DNA of 16,529 nucleotides from Holdemanella sp. (GTDB lineage: Bacteria > Bacillota_I > Bacilli_A > Erysipelotrichales > Erysipelotrichaceae). Under the pieces are notes generated by a model. The model was not told the DNA's origin. It was given only the letters and a program-made list of their open reading frames with translations, and did no database searches. A program made the translations under genes and the position numbers. Below, one piece after another: positions 1-6,792 of this stretch. The stretch is taken from assembly GCA_021442845.1 (NCBI GenBank), contig JABUSD010000294.1, forward strand, positions 1 to 16,529. Direction: 5' to 3'. Each line of letters begins with the position of its first letter. The first letter of the stretch is position 1.

Positions 1-571
1 TTATCAATAAGAATATGATTGGTAAGAATACAGTATATTTTACAACCTTACCAACCGAACTCGCTCCATTTCGAATACAATAATAAATGCTTCCCCATGC
101 GACAAGTAAAGAAATCAATACTGGAATTGGTATTGTATATCCTTTTACATCCCATGTTGTCTGTGTTAAATCGGCAAATACATTGCTTGCAGAGGCACTA
201 TCTCCTGTCATTGTCGCAAATTTCAAGGCACCGACAACCATCAATAATACCCATGCATAAACAACGGCATAATAGGTAACGATGACAAACGCATTTGATG
301 TGGCTGCCCATCCTACAAATTCCATTTTCTTATTGATTCCACGCATAGATTCAATGGCTCCCTTATGGAATTTTCTTGCGATGGATGTTTCCATCATCAA
401 CAGGGGAATTCCCATCACTAACATCGCAACAATATACACAAGCAAGAAGGCTCCTCCGCCGTGTTTTGCTGCCAACCCTGGAAATCTCCAGGCATTTCCC
501 AATCCAACAGCCGATCCGATGGCTGCCAGAATAAAGGTCCCTCTCGAGGCCCAGCTATCTCTTTTTTCCAT
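1..571 (-). CDS. Sodium-dependent transporter, NSS (neurotransmitter:sodium symporter) family, N-terminal part
   Basis: This is a membrane symporter of the LeuT/SNF family, which imports amino acids or related amines with Na+. Reading the minus strand from the ATG at 571 gives 190 residues beginning MEKRDSWASRGTFILAAIGS. The next residues, AVGLGNAWRFP (about 21-31), are the family signature of TM1, whose unwound centre binds Na+ and substrate. Several further hydrophobic segments follow (about 42-60, 87-112, 147-165). The start has a good AAGGAG-type ribosome binding site 7 bases upstream. The gene runs off the left window edge, so roughly the last 55-60 percent of a usual 440-500 residue protein is missing. 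The terminator of the mgtC operon lies directly upstream, so this gene probably has its own promoter in the 60 bases between. The substrate cannot be read from the sequence. Confidence 0.93.
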   Translation of the reverse strand, partial: MEKRDSWASRGTFILAAIGSAVGLGNAWRFPGLAAKHGGGAFLLVYIVAMLVMGIPLLMMETSIARKFHKGAIESMRGINKKMEFVGWAATSNAFVIVTYYAVVYAWVLLMVVGALKFATMTGDSASASNVFADLTQTTWDVKGYTIPIPVLISLLVAWGSIYYCIRNGASSVGKVVKYTVFLPIIFLLI

Positions 572-636
572 ACATCTCTCCTTATATATGACTACAAGTC
601 AATATTTTATCATATAGATTTTGATTTGCATAATAA

Positions 637-659
637 AAAGACTGAATGAATCAGTCTTT
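637..659 (-). terminator. Rho-independent terminator of the epimerase-SIS-MgtC operon
   Basis: A perfect 9-bp stem (637-645 with 651-659) closes a 5-base loop. On the minus strand it is followed by a T-rich tract (TTATTA). The TGA stop of the MgtC gene (653-651) lies inside the hairpin arm. Confidence 0.82.
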
Positions 660-1094
660 ATCAAATCGTCTTGAAATCTGATGCGATTTGGATAATAGGA
701 TATATACAATAATGGTTGCCACTACCGCTCCAACATAAAATCCAGCACCTACCGCAAGGCCAATGCAGGTTACCGCTAATAGACCTGCTGCGGTTGTTAC
801 TCCGGTTACATTGAGCCCATCTCTAAGAATGGTTCCTGCCCCAATAAATCCGATTCCACTTAACAGCTGGGCGGGAATACGGGATGCATCGGAACCATAT
901 TGCAGATGCATATATTCACTTGATAACACAATTAGCACAGCACTTACCCCTAGTATGGCATGGGTACCAAAACCAGCTGGCTTATTCAAATGGGATCTTT
1001 CTAACCCGATGATTCCCGTTAGACAAGCCCCTAACAACAATTTCATAATCGCCTCAAATTCAAATGAATAGATAAATGTTCTTAGATATTCCAT
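651..1094 (-). CDS. MgtC/SapB family membrane protein
   Basis: This is a 147-residue integral membrane protein of the MgtC/SapB family. Family hallmarks are GLERSHLNKPAGFGTHAILG (about 30-49, with the conserved E-R and G-x-R/F-T-H pattern) and LSGIGFIGAGTILRDG (about 78-93). Four to five hydrophobic helices are visible and the C-terminus is short and basic. Only the membrane domain is present, with no C-terminal ACT-like cytoplasmic domain, so this is the short SapB-like form. Family members are linked to Mg2+ limitation, acid tolerance or control of other membrane proteins, and the exact role here is unknown. It is the last gene of an operon: its ATG follows the SIS gene stop by 9 bases, with the ribosome binding site AAGGTGG in the gap. 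Pairing with sugar-phosphate enzymes is not an obvious functional match. Confidence 0.9.
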   Translation of the reverse strand: MEYLRTFIYSFEFEAIMKLLLGACLTGIIGLERSHLNKPAGFGTHAILGVSAVLIVLSSEYMHLQYGSDASRIPAQLLSGIGFIGAGTILRDGLNVTGVTTAAGLLAVTCIGLAVGAGFYVGAVVATIIVYILLSKSHQISRRFDKD

Positions 1095-1103
1095 AAACCA
1101 CCT

Positions 1104-1679
1104 TTATTCCAGATTGGCATGATATCGCCATAATGATTTCATGTCTAGATTCTTTTCTTCAATAATCATTTTTGCCAGGATATCCCCTACCAATAGTAGA
1201 GTCTGTTCAAATAGTGTTGTCATTGGCTGGCATGAATCAATTTCATCCTCTAAATAGAATTTTGTACGGACAGGAATGCGCACCATATAATCGGCAATCT
1301 CCTTCATTTCACTATTTGGGTTGGAACCGATATGGACAATCTTACAATTCACTGTCTTTCTTGCCTTTTTCGCTATATTCAATGGAAAGATGCTTCCTCC
1401 CGAACCAGAACCTACAATCAAAAGATCGTTTTCATTGATATGTGGTTCGGTAATTTCACCTACATAATGAGTTTTGATTCCTAAATGTGCCAATCGTTTA
1501 CATACGGATTGTAACGACAATAAGACTCTTCCAACCCCGATAAAGAATACCTGATCGGCTTTTAAGATATCCTCCTTTAACATCTCTAATTGTTCTGGAT
1601 CAATGGAAGATAATGTCAGCTTCAATTCATCTAGAACCGATTCATATGTTTTTGTATATTCTTCACTAAAATCATACAT
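1104..1679 (-). CDS. hxlB: 6-phospho-3-hexuloisomerase-like SIS-domain protein
   Basis: This 191-residue single-SIS-domain protein resembles 6-phospho-3-hexuloisomerase (PHI), which interconverts D-arabino-hex-3-ulose 6-phosphate and fructose 6-phosphate in the cytoplasm. Phosphosugar-binding elements include IGVGR (47-51) and the Ser-rich loop SGSGGS (91-96). The family C-terminal signatures are PMTTLFEQT (152-160, containing the likely general base Glu158) and the final RYHANLE, almost the canonical PHI ending RHANLE. Two departures from classic PHI are GVGRVL where most have GAGRSG, and SGSGGS where most have SGSGET, so substrate preference could differ. It is translationally coupled to the upstream epimerase: the epimerase TAA and this ATG share one base (TAATG at 1679). 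Without a hexulose-phosphate synthase in view, formaldehyde fixation is not implied. Confidence 0.78.
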   Translation of the reverse strand: MYDFSEEYTKTYESVLDELKLTLSSIDPEQLEMLKEDILKADQVFFIGVGRVLLSLQSVCKRLAHLGIKTHYVGEITEPHINENDLLIVGSGSGGSIFPLNIAKKARKTVNCKIVHIGSNPNSEMKEIADYMVRIPVRTKFYLEDEIDSCQPMTTLFEQTLLLVGDILAKMIIEEKNLDMKSLWRYHANLE

Positions 1680-2374
1680 TATCCCAACACCTCATCTCTT
1701 ACTTCCTTTAATTTCTGGATGCTTCCAGGAATATCATCGCGTTTGATGCATGTACTTCCGCCGACAAAGATCTGTACATCGTCCTTACCCCAGGCTCTCA
1801 TATTATCCATAGATACTCTTCCATCGATTTCGATAATCGTATCCAGATGTCTTTCATCAATCATCTTTCGCAATTCTTTTACTTTGCGCTCAGCATACAC
1901 TACCTGTTTTTCTCCTTTTACAGAAGCATAGCCTGGATTGATCAGCATTAAACATACACAATCGCATTTTTCTAGAATATATTCCAGTTCGCATAATGGT
2001 GTAGCTGGTTTTAAAGCAACACCGGCTCTGACGCCTTTGGCATGAATCTTATTCAATAATCCATCTACATGTGGGGCTGTTTCAATATGAAAGACAATCT
2101 GATCCACACCGATATCCAATAATTCATCAATAAAGAAATCAGGTTCCGTTACCATCACATGACATTCAAACTTTAGATTCGTTACCTTTCTTAACTGTCG
2201 TACTGTATCGAGTCCCAATGGCATACTTGGAGAAAAGTGCCCATCCAATATATCCACATGAAGCATTTCGACACCATTCTCTTCCAACAGCTTCATCTGA
2301 TTTCTTAAATCCGTCATATCCAAAGTGATTAACGATGGGGATACAATCAACTTCTTTTTCCATATATCACGCAT
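1679..2374 (-). CDS. Ribulose-phosphate 3-epimerase family (pentulose- or hexulose-6-phosphate 3-epimerase)
   Basis: This is a TIM-barrel sugar-phosphate epimerase of 231 residues. Catalytic and metal ligands of the family are all visible: SPS at 12-14, His39 and Asp41 in HVDILDGHF, His72 in ECHVMV, INPGYAS at 145-151 and Asp184 in IEIDGRVS. These fit the two-aspartate, two-histidine zinc site of Rpe and of D-allulose-6-phosphate 3-epimerase (AlsE). I chose the ATG at 2374 rather than the upstream ATG at 2398, because TTAGGAG lies 7 bases before 2374 and the first eight extra residues have no such site. Pairing with a PHI-like isomerase favours a hexulose- or allulose-6-phosphate role over the housekeeping pentose pathway, but this is inference. 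The gene is first in a three-gene operon. Confidence 0.85.
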   Translation of the reverse strand: MRDIWKKKLIVSPSLITLDMTDLRNQMKLLEENGVEMLHVDILDGHFSPSMPLGLDTVRQLRKVTNLKFECHVMVTEPDFFIDELLDIGVDQIVFHIETAPHVDGLLNKIHAKGVRAGVALKPATPLCELEYILEKCDCVCLMLINPGYASVKGEKQVVYAERKVKELRKMIDERHLDTIIEIDGRVSMDNMRAWGKDDVQIFVGGSTCIKRDDIPGSIQKLKEVRDEVLG

Positions 2375-2403
2375 AGTCTTTCTCCTAACATTTGTCATAA
2401 CAT

Positions 2404-2409
2404 ATTATA
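2404..2409 (-). promoter_or_regulatory. Probable -10 box for the epimerase operon
   Basis: The minus strand carries a perfect TATAAT about 30 bases before the chosen ATG at 2374. No good -35 is seen 17 bases upstream, where the downstream arm of the neighbouring terminator lies. The assignment rests on the -10 box and its position alone. Confidence 0.4.
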
Positions 2410-2423
2410 TACTCTAGACGAAA

Positions 2424-2449
2424 AAAAGTCCTTTACAAAAAGGACTTTT
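2424..2449 (-). terminator. Rho-independent terminator of the MarR-phosphatase-DUF898 operon
   Basis: An 11-bp perfect stem (2424-2434 with 2439-2449) closes a 4-base loop and is followed on the minus strand by a run of T residues. The TAA stop of the small membrane protein gene (2450-2448) overlaps the hairpin arm. Confidence 0.88.
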
Positions 2450-2786
2450 ATGCGTTTTGTTCCACTTTTACATTTTGTTGCGGTTCAATGAAATGCGTAT
2501 GCATCGTCTTCCATTTTCTTATTGAAATGGCAAGCCAGAATGAATAGATTCCAAAAGTGATAATTGTAAAGAATAACCACTTGATCCAGTTTCCAAATAA
2601 CTGGATTGCCTTTCCATCAAAGTAAAGTCTTTTTCCGTCTATTACAGTATGTTTGATTTCCCATCCATATACCATACAGACTGCCCATGGATAACAGATT
2701 CCTAGTGTAAGACCTGTAATCAATGCTCCTACAATTTTCCATCCTAACAGCTGGAACAATCCTCCATCAAAATATGATTCTTTCAT
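2448..2786 (-). CDS. Small DUF898/YjgN-like membrane protein with an internal duplication
   Basis: This 112-residue protein has two hydrophobic segments and resembles the DUF898 (YjgN-like) family of unknown function. It consists of two copies of one unit. Each has YFDG, then QLxG, a hydrophobic stretch, a TxGI-Y-x-x-W core and a closing W-x-x-x-x-T or H-T element (about 4-48 and 55-99). The second copy ends WKTMHTHF and the first WEIKHT. The tail is polar and Gln/Val-rich. I chose the ATG at 2786 because AAGG lies 8 bases before it. A GTG at 2792 is also possible but sits only 2 bases from that site. It is the last gene of the MarR-led operon. The family assignment is from pattern memory and the function is unknown. 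Confidence 0.68.
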   Translation of the reverse strand: MKESYFDGGLFQLLGWKIVGALITGLTLGICYPWAVCMVYGWEIKHTVIDGKRLYFDGKAIQLFGNWIKWLFFTIITFGIYSFWLAISIRKWKTMHTHFIEPQQNVKVEQNA

Positions 2787-2802
2787 TTTCACTACCTTCT
2801 TT

Positions 2803-3378
2803 CTATATAATTTTTTTTATAAAACTATGTTTTCCATCTTTATATTCATAAATGCGGATTTCACAGTTTTTTGGTTTAGGTCGCCAGACAATGCCATTCT
2901 TTCGATCTTCTAAATAGCCACATAAAGCACGGATAATGCCTCCATGGCATGTGATCAATACATTTTCATAGTCTTTCTGTTCTATTTCCTTTAAAAAAGA
3001 AGAACTTCGATTCACCATAGAAGAAATCGTTTCAACTGTTTCTGGTGCTGGAAATACTTCTGGTAAAGCCCAATACAATGTCATTTTTAATCCCATTGTA
3101 AAATAGCTGATACAATCATATTTGCCAAAATCACATTCAATGATGCGATCATCTATAATCACTTTCTCTCTGGATACATTTCCAATGATAGAAGCCGTTG
3201 TGATAGCCCTGTCTAAAGAAGAGGCATATATGGCATCAAAAGTAATATCCGCTATCTTTTCTCTTGCCTGTTTTGCCTGTTCAATACCGGTTTCATTTAA
3301 AGGCTCATCTATTCTTCCCTGCATCCGTTTCTTTCTGTTCAGATTGGTCTGGCCATGTCTTGTTACATAGATTTTCAA
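2803..3378 (-). CDS. Histidine phosphatase family protein (phosphoglycerate mutase-like)
   Basis: This 191-residue cytoplasmic protein belongs to the histidine phosphatase (branch 2H, PGAM-like) superfamily. The N-terminal TRHGQTNLN (6-14) supplies the phospho-acceptor His8 and the phosphate-binding Arg7. LNETGIEQA (28-36), YASSLDRAITTA (51-62) and the second catalytic motif ITCHGGIIRAL (about 143-153) follow in the usual order. It is more likely a small-molecule phosphatase than a glycolytic mutase, since it lacks the mutase insert. Translation apparently starts at TTG (3378-3376): a strong GGGAGG lies exactly 8 bases upstream, and the TRHG motif fixes the N-terminus within a few residues. 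Its ribosome binding site abuts the MarR stop codon, so the two are co-transcribed. The substrate is unknown. Confidence 0.9.
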   Translation of the reverse strand: MKIYVTRHGQTNLNRKKRMQGRIDEPLNETGIEQAKQAREKIADITFDAIYASSLDRAITTASIIGNVSREKVIIDDRIIECDFGKYDCISYFTMGLKMTLYWALPEVFPAPETVETISSMVNRSSSFLKEIEQKDYENVLITCHGGIIRALCGYLEDRKNGIVWRPKPKNCEIRIYEYKDGKHSFIKKII

Positions 3379-3393
3379 GATTATATCCTCCCA

Positions 3394-3843
3394 CTATAAA
3401 CTAGAATCAATTTTACTAAGCAGCCTTAAAAAAACAATTAATTCTTCTGATGTGAATATATTCTGGATTCTATCATTTACAGATGGAATGATTTCCGCTA
3501 GATTATCAACCATTTCCATACTTTTATCAGTTAATTTCAATTTAAAGTAGCGTCCATCCTTCTCATCCTGTTCCCGATAGACTAAATCTTTTTTCATCAG
3601 ATTTTTAATCAAGGATGTTACCGATGGATTTTTTAAATCCAGATATTTCTCTATATCAATCTGATATACATCTCGATCCTTATATTTTTCAATATATAGG
3701 ATAACTAAAGTCTGTTGTAGGGTTAAATCATATTTAACTAACTGTTCATTAAAGGCAACGTGGATTTTCTTATCTACACTGTGGATCATATTTGTGATCA
3801 GCTTATTATCCTCTGAAATTATCTCATTTATGGCATGTCTCAT
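3394..3843 (-). CDS. MarR family transcriptional regulator
   Basis: This 149-residue winged-helix repressor-type protein shows the MarR layout. The N-terminal dimerisation helix is followed by LTLQQTLVILYI (about 40-51), a recognition helix region with NPSVTSLIKNLMKKDLVYRE (about 72-91), the wing DEKDGRYFKLKLT (93-105) and C-terminal dimerisation helices. There is no cysteine, so thiol sensing is unlikely. The ATG at 3843 has GAGGAG eight to nine bases upstream. The gene diverges from the PTS operon, and the intergenic region contains two matching palindromes, so it is the natural candidate regulator of both the PTS genes and possibly its own operon. A MarR protein in the role usually filled by GntR, LacI or a BglG-type antiterminator is somewhat unusual for a beta-glucoside PTS. 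Confidence 0.9.
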   Translation of the reverse strand: MRHAINEIISEDNKLITNMIHSVDKKIHVAFNEQLVKYDLTLQQTLVILYIEKYKDRDVYQIDIEKYLDLKNPSVTSLIKNLMKKDLVYREQDEKDGRYFKLKLTDKSMEMVDNLAEIIPSVNDRIQNIFTSEELIVFLRLLSKIDSSL

Positions 3844-3867
3844 TACTAAATCTCCTCATTAAATAAA

Positions 3868-3896
3868 AGTATAGTTGAAAATTAAAAAAAAATCAA
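3868..3896 (-). promoter_or_regulatory. Sigma-A promoter of the MarR operon
   Basis: On the minus strand, TTGATT (3896-3891) and TATACT (3873-3868) are separated by exactly 17 bases. The -10 box is 25 bases before the MarR ATG. The two operator palindromes lie 21 bases or more further upstream, outside this promoter core. Confidence 0.72.
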
Positions 3897-3904
3897 AAAG
3901 CGTG

Positions 3905-3933
3905 TTGACAAGAAATAATACATAGAGTACTAT
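3905..3933 (+). promoter_or_regulatory. Sigma-A promoter of the PTS-glycosidase operon
   Basis: TTGACA (3905-3910) and TACTAT (3928-3933) are separated by exactly 17 bases, giving an expected start of transcription near 3940. The -10 box lies inside the first palindromic operator, so a bound protein would block RNA polymerase. The leader to the ATG at 4012 is about 70 bases. No antiterminator-type hairpin or RAT element was seen in it. Confidence 0.85.
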
Positions 3934-3938
3934 GTATT
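3917..3938. promoter_or_regulatory. Operator 1, palindrome overlapping the -10 box
   Basis: A 9-bp perfect inverted repeat (3917-3925 with 3930-3938) flanks the 4-base centre AGTA. The core is TACATAG-N4-CTATGTA. It covers the -10 box of the PTS promoter, the classical position for a repressor site. Operator 2 shares the same 7-base half-site and spacing. Confidence 0.82.
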
Positions 3939-3947
3939 TGTACAAAG

Positions 3948-3965
3948 TACATAGATATCTATGTA
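3948..3965. promoter_or_regulatory. Operator 2, perfect 18-bp palindrome in the early leader
   Basis: The 18-base TACATAGATATCTATGTA is a perfect palindrome with the same TACATAG-N4-CTATGTA form as operator 1. Its centre is 29 bases downstream of operator 1, just after the expected start of transcription. Paired sites of this size suit two dimers of the divergent MarR protein; that partner is inferred from position only. A separate 10-base palindrome, TAATCGATTA, begins at 3964, overlapping the right end. Confidence 0.8.
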
Positions 3966-4011
3966 ATCGATTATGTGATATTTCTTGGGGAGTAATTAGG
4001 AGGAAAATGAG

Positions 4012-5367
4012 ATGAGTAAAGATTACCCAAAATTAGCCAAAGACATTCTAGATAATGTTGGAGGTGCAGAAAATGTTGAATTTGTGATGAATTGTGCGAC
4101 ACGTTTACGTTTTACATTAAAGGACATTAACAAAGCGAACACAGAAGTTATCAAAGGAATGAAAGATGTAATTGATGTCATTATTATGAATGGACAATAT
4201 CAGGTTTGTATTGGACCAGATGTTATCGATGTTCGAAAAGAAGTAGAAAAACTTGGAAATTTTACAAAAGATGAACAGCCATCAAATAAAGATCAGAAAC
4301 CAATGGACAAATTCTTTGGTGTTGTATCTGGTATCTTTACACCAATCGTTCCTGTATTAATGGCTGCCGGTATGGTTGGTGCCTTATTAACTGTACTTGA
4401 TTTAACACATATCTTACCTGCAAACAGTTCAACATATTATGTATGGAACTTGATTAAGGAAGCTGGATTCTATTTCTTGCCATTCTATGTTGCATATACG
4501 GCATCACAGAAATTAGGTGCTAATCCATTCTTATCTATGTTACTAGCTGGTGTACTTCTTCACCCACAGTTAAGCGATTTCTCTAGCTTAGGTGTAGAAA
4601 ATCTTACATTCTTTGGAATTGGAATTAAAGCCGTTCACTACAACAATACAATCCTTCCAGTAATCTTAAGTGTCTGGTTATTGTCTTATGTTGAAAAATT
4701 CTTTACAAAGATCTGCCCACAGATTATTCGTGCCTTCGCTGTACCTATGTTGTCAACATTGATTGTTGTTCCTGTTATGTTGATTGTGATTGGACCAGCT
4801 GGTGCAATTGTTGCGGATTATATGGCATCCTTTGTACTATTCTTAGGTGATAAGCTTGGATTCATTGCCGTTGGTATCATTGCTGCTCTAACACCAATTA
4901 TGATTGCCACAGGTACTCACTCATTTGCCTTCCCTGTTATCGTTACAACATTAGCAACTCTTGGTTATGAAGCCTTATTGGTTCCTGCAATGCTTGCTGA
5001 AAACTTAGCTATGGCTGGTGCTGCCTTTGCGGTTGGATTGAAGAGCAAAGATGCGGATGTAAAAGCACAGGCAAATGCAGCTACATTATCGGCTTGTCTT
5101 GGTATCTCTGAACCAGCTATGTATGGTATTACTCTTCCTAGAAAAACACCATTCGTGGCAGCTTGTATCGCTTCTGGTATTGGTGGTATCATTGCTGGAT
5201 TATTCAAAGTTCGCTTCTATGCAATCGCTTCTGCAAGCTTTGTTGGATTACCTGCAACTATCGGTGATGGTTCTATCAATGGAATGATCTTCGCACTTGT
5301 TACAATTGTCGTATCCTTCGTGAGTGCTGTAGCAATTACATTTGTTACATACAAAGACAACAAATAG
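4012..5367 (+). CDS. PTS beta-glucoside-type transporter subunit EIIBC
   Basis: This phosphotransferase-system permease of 451 residues imports and phosphorylates a sugar, probably a beta-glucoside. The EIIB domain comes first (about 5-85), with the phosphorylated Cys28 in VMNCATRLRF. The EIIC domain follows a linker (about 86-105) and has about ten membrane helices, the family loop GTHSFAFP and GISEPAMYGITLPRKTPF near residues 365-382. The fused EIIA domain found in BglF-type proteins is absent: the protein ends shortly after the last helix. The EIIA function must therefore come from another gene, none of which is in view. AGGAGG lies 8 bases before the ATG. It is first in an operon with a 6-phospho-beta-glucosidase, which supports the beta-glucoside substrate class. 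The exact sugar (cellobiose, arbutin, salicin or other) is not readable. Confidence 0.93.
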   Translation: MSKDYPKLAKDILDNVGGAENVEFVMNCATRLRFTLKDINKANTEVIKGMKDVIDVIIMNGQYQVCIGPDVIDVRKEVEKLGNFTKDEQPSNKDQKPMDKFFGVVSGIFTPIVPVLMAAGMVGALLTVLDLTHILPANSSTYYVWNLIKEAGFYFLPFYVAYTASQKLGANPFLSMLLAGVLLHPQLSDFSSLGVENLTFFGIGIKAVHYNNTILPVILSVWLLSYVEKFFTKICPQIIRAFAVPMLSTLIVVPVMLIVIGPAGAIVADYMASFVLFLGDKLGFIAVGIIAALTPIMIATGTHSFAFPVIVTTLATLGYEALLVPAMLAENLAMAGAAFAVGLKSKDADVKAQANAATLSACLGISEPAMYGITLPRKTPFVAACIASGIGGIIAGLFKVRFYAIASASFVGLPATIGDGSINGMIFALVTIVVSFVSAVAITFVTYKDNK

Positions 5368-5377
5368 AGGTTTGGCT

Positions 5378-6790
5378 ATGAACAGGAACTTTTTATGGGG
5401 TGGTTCCACATCAGCCTTCCAGTTTGAAGGAGGATCGAATGAAGGTGGAAAGGGTATATCGTTCTATGATGCGATTACCCTATCCTCAAAAAAAGCATCC
5501 GAATCAATGGAATCATGGATGGGATCCAATAAAGTAAAAGATTATTCAACTACATCTGATTTTTATCACCACTATAAAGAAGACATTGCCCTTCTTAAAG
5601 AAATGGGATTCAGTGCCTTTAGAATGTCCATTGCCTGGACAAGAATCTTCCCTGATGGAGATGGTAGGGTTAATCCAGAAGGAATCCATTTCTATAAGGA
5701 TGTATTTAAAACATTAAAAGATAACAACATTGAGCCTGTTGTTACGCTATATCATTGGGATATGCCTCAATCTTTAATTGATCGCTATTATGGATGGTAT
5801 GGAAAAGAAACCATTGAAGCATTCAAAAAATATGTGGATGTCTGCTTCATGGAATTTAAAGACTATGTGAAATACTGGTTAACTCTAAATGAGAACAATC
5901 TTACACCTATGCTTCCTAGCTTTGGTACAGGTAAAAAGGTTTCAAAAGATAGCCCTGAATATCTGCCTTTTGCCTATGAAGTGTATCATAATACAAACAT
6001 TGCTCATTTCTATGCAGTAAAACGATGTCATGAACTGATTCCTGATGCAAAGATTGGATGTATGATTGCAAGTTCGCTTGCCTATCCTCTAACCAGTGCA
6101 CCTGAAGATGTACTATTAACTCGCAATCACAACCAGAAGCTTACCTATGATTATCTGGATCTATTGACAACTGGTCGTTATACACCAAAAAACTGCATTG
6201 AAATAGAAAATTCTGGTAGCGACATTCATAAAAGAGATGTGGATCTATTTACTCATCCTCTTTCAAAAATGGATTTCATCTCTTTTAGCTACTATTATTC
6301 GGTATGCGTTGGTGAAGAACAGAATGCCGCTGATGAAAATGCCCAGACAATGCAGATGATGTATATGGCATTAAAGAATCCTAGATTGAAACAATCCTCT
6401 TTTGGATGGACTATCGACCCTCTTGGAATCCGTATCCTGCTAAACGATTTATACGATCGATACCAGCTTCCTTTAATGATTGTAGAAAATGGATTGGGTG
6501 TAAAAGATGATGTCTTAACAGAAGATAAGCAAGTGCATGATCCTTATCGCGTTGAATATTTAAGACAGCACATTGCTGCAATAAAAGATGCCGTAGATAC
6601 AGATCATGTAGAATGTCTTGGATATCTTCCATGGGGTTGTATTGATTTATACAGCGCAAGTGGCGATAGAGAGAAACGCTATGGATTTATCTATGTAGAT
6701 TATGATGACAATTGTAAACGTTACAAGAAGGATTCTTTCTACTGGTATAAAAAAGTAATTGAATCCAATGGTGAAGAATTAGGAGATTAA
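5378..6790 (+). CDS. 6-phospho-beta-glucosidase, glycoside hydrolase family 1
   Basis: This 470-residue cytoplasmic GH1 enzyme hydrolyses phosphorylated beta-glucosides delivered by the PTS to glucose 6-phosphate and an aglycone or sugar. It starts NFLWGGSTSAFQFEG (4-18), as the family does. The acid/base Glu172 is in LTLNEN and the nucleophile Glu370 in IVENGLG. The 6-phosphate pocket typical of phospho-glycosidases is seen in the C-terminal S-x(6)-KRYGFIYVD region (427-441), and Trp419-Gly420 precedes it. I chose the ATG at 5378 (MNRNF), because the longer frame from 5342 overlaps the PTS gene and adds 12 residues without family similarity. It lies 10 bases after the EIIBC stop, and a weak GAGG is upstream. 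Length and motif order are normal for a complete enzyme. Confidence 0.95.
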   Translation: MNRNFLWGGSTSAFQFEGGSNEGGKGISFYDAITLSSKKASESMESWMGSNKVKDYSTTSDFYHHYKEDIALLKEMGFSAFRMSIAWTRIFPDGDGRVNPEGIHFYKDVFKTLKDNNIEPVVTLYHWDMPQSLIDRYYGWYGKETIEAFKKYVDVCFMEFKDYVKYWLTLNENNLTPMLPSFGTGKKVSKDSPEYLPFAYEVYHNTNIAHFYAVKRCHELIPDAKIGCMIASSLAYPLTSAPEDVLLTRNHNQKLTYDYLDLLTTGRYTPKNCIEIENSGSDIHKRDVDLFTHPLSKMDFISFSYYYSVCVGEEQNAADENAQTMQMMYMALKNPRLKQSSFGWTIDPLGIRILLNDLYDRYQLPLMIVENGLGVKDDVLTEDKQVHDPYRVEYLRQHIAAIKDAVDTDHVECLGYLPWGCIDLYSASGDREKRYGFIYVDYDDNCKRYKKDSFYWYKKVIESNGEELGD

Positions 6791-6792
6791 CA

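Noticed and set aside
282..617. Plus-strand frame of 111 codons opposite the NSS transporter gene
   Set aside because: The minus strand clearly encodes the NSS signature AVGLGNAWRFP with a good ribosome binding site. The plus-strand translation is only its antisense shadow.
3934..4011. BglG/LicT-type antiterminator (RAT) leader in the PTS operon
   Set aside because: The leader has no terminator hairpin with a T-run and no RAT-like element. It is explained by the palindromic operators and a plain ribosome binding site.
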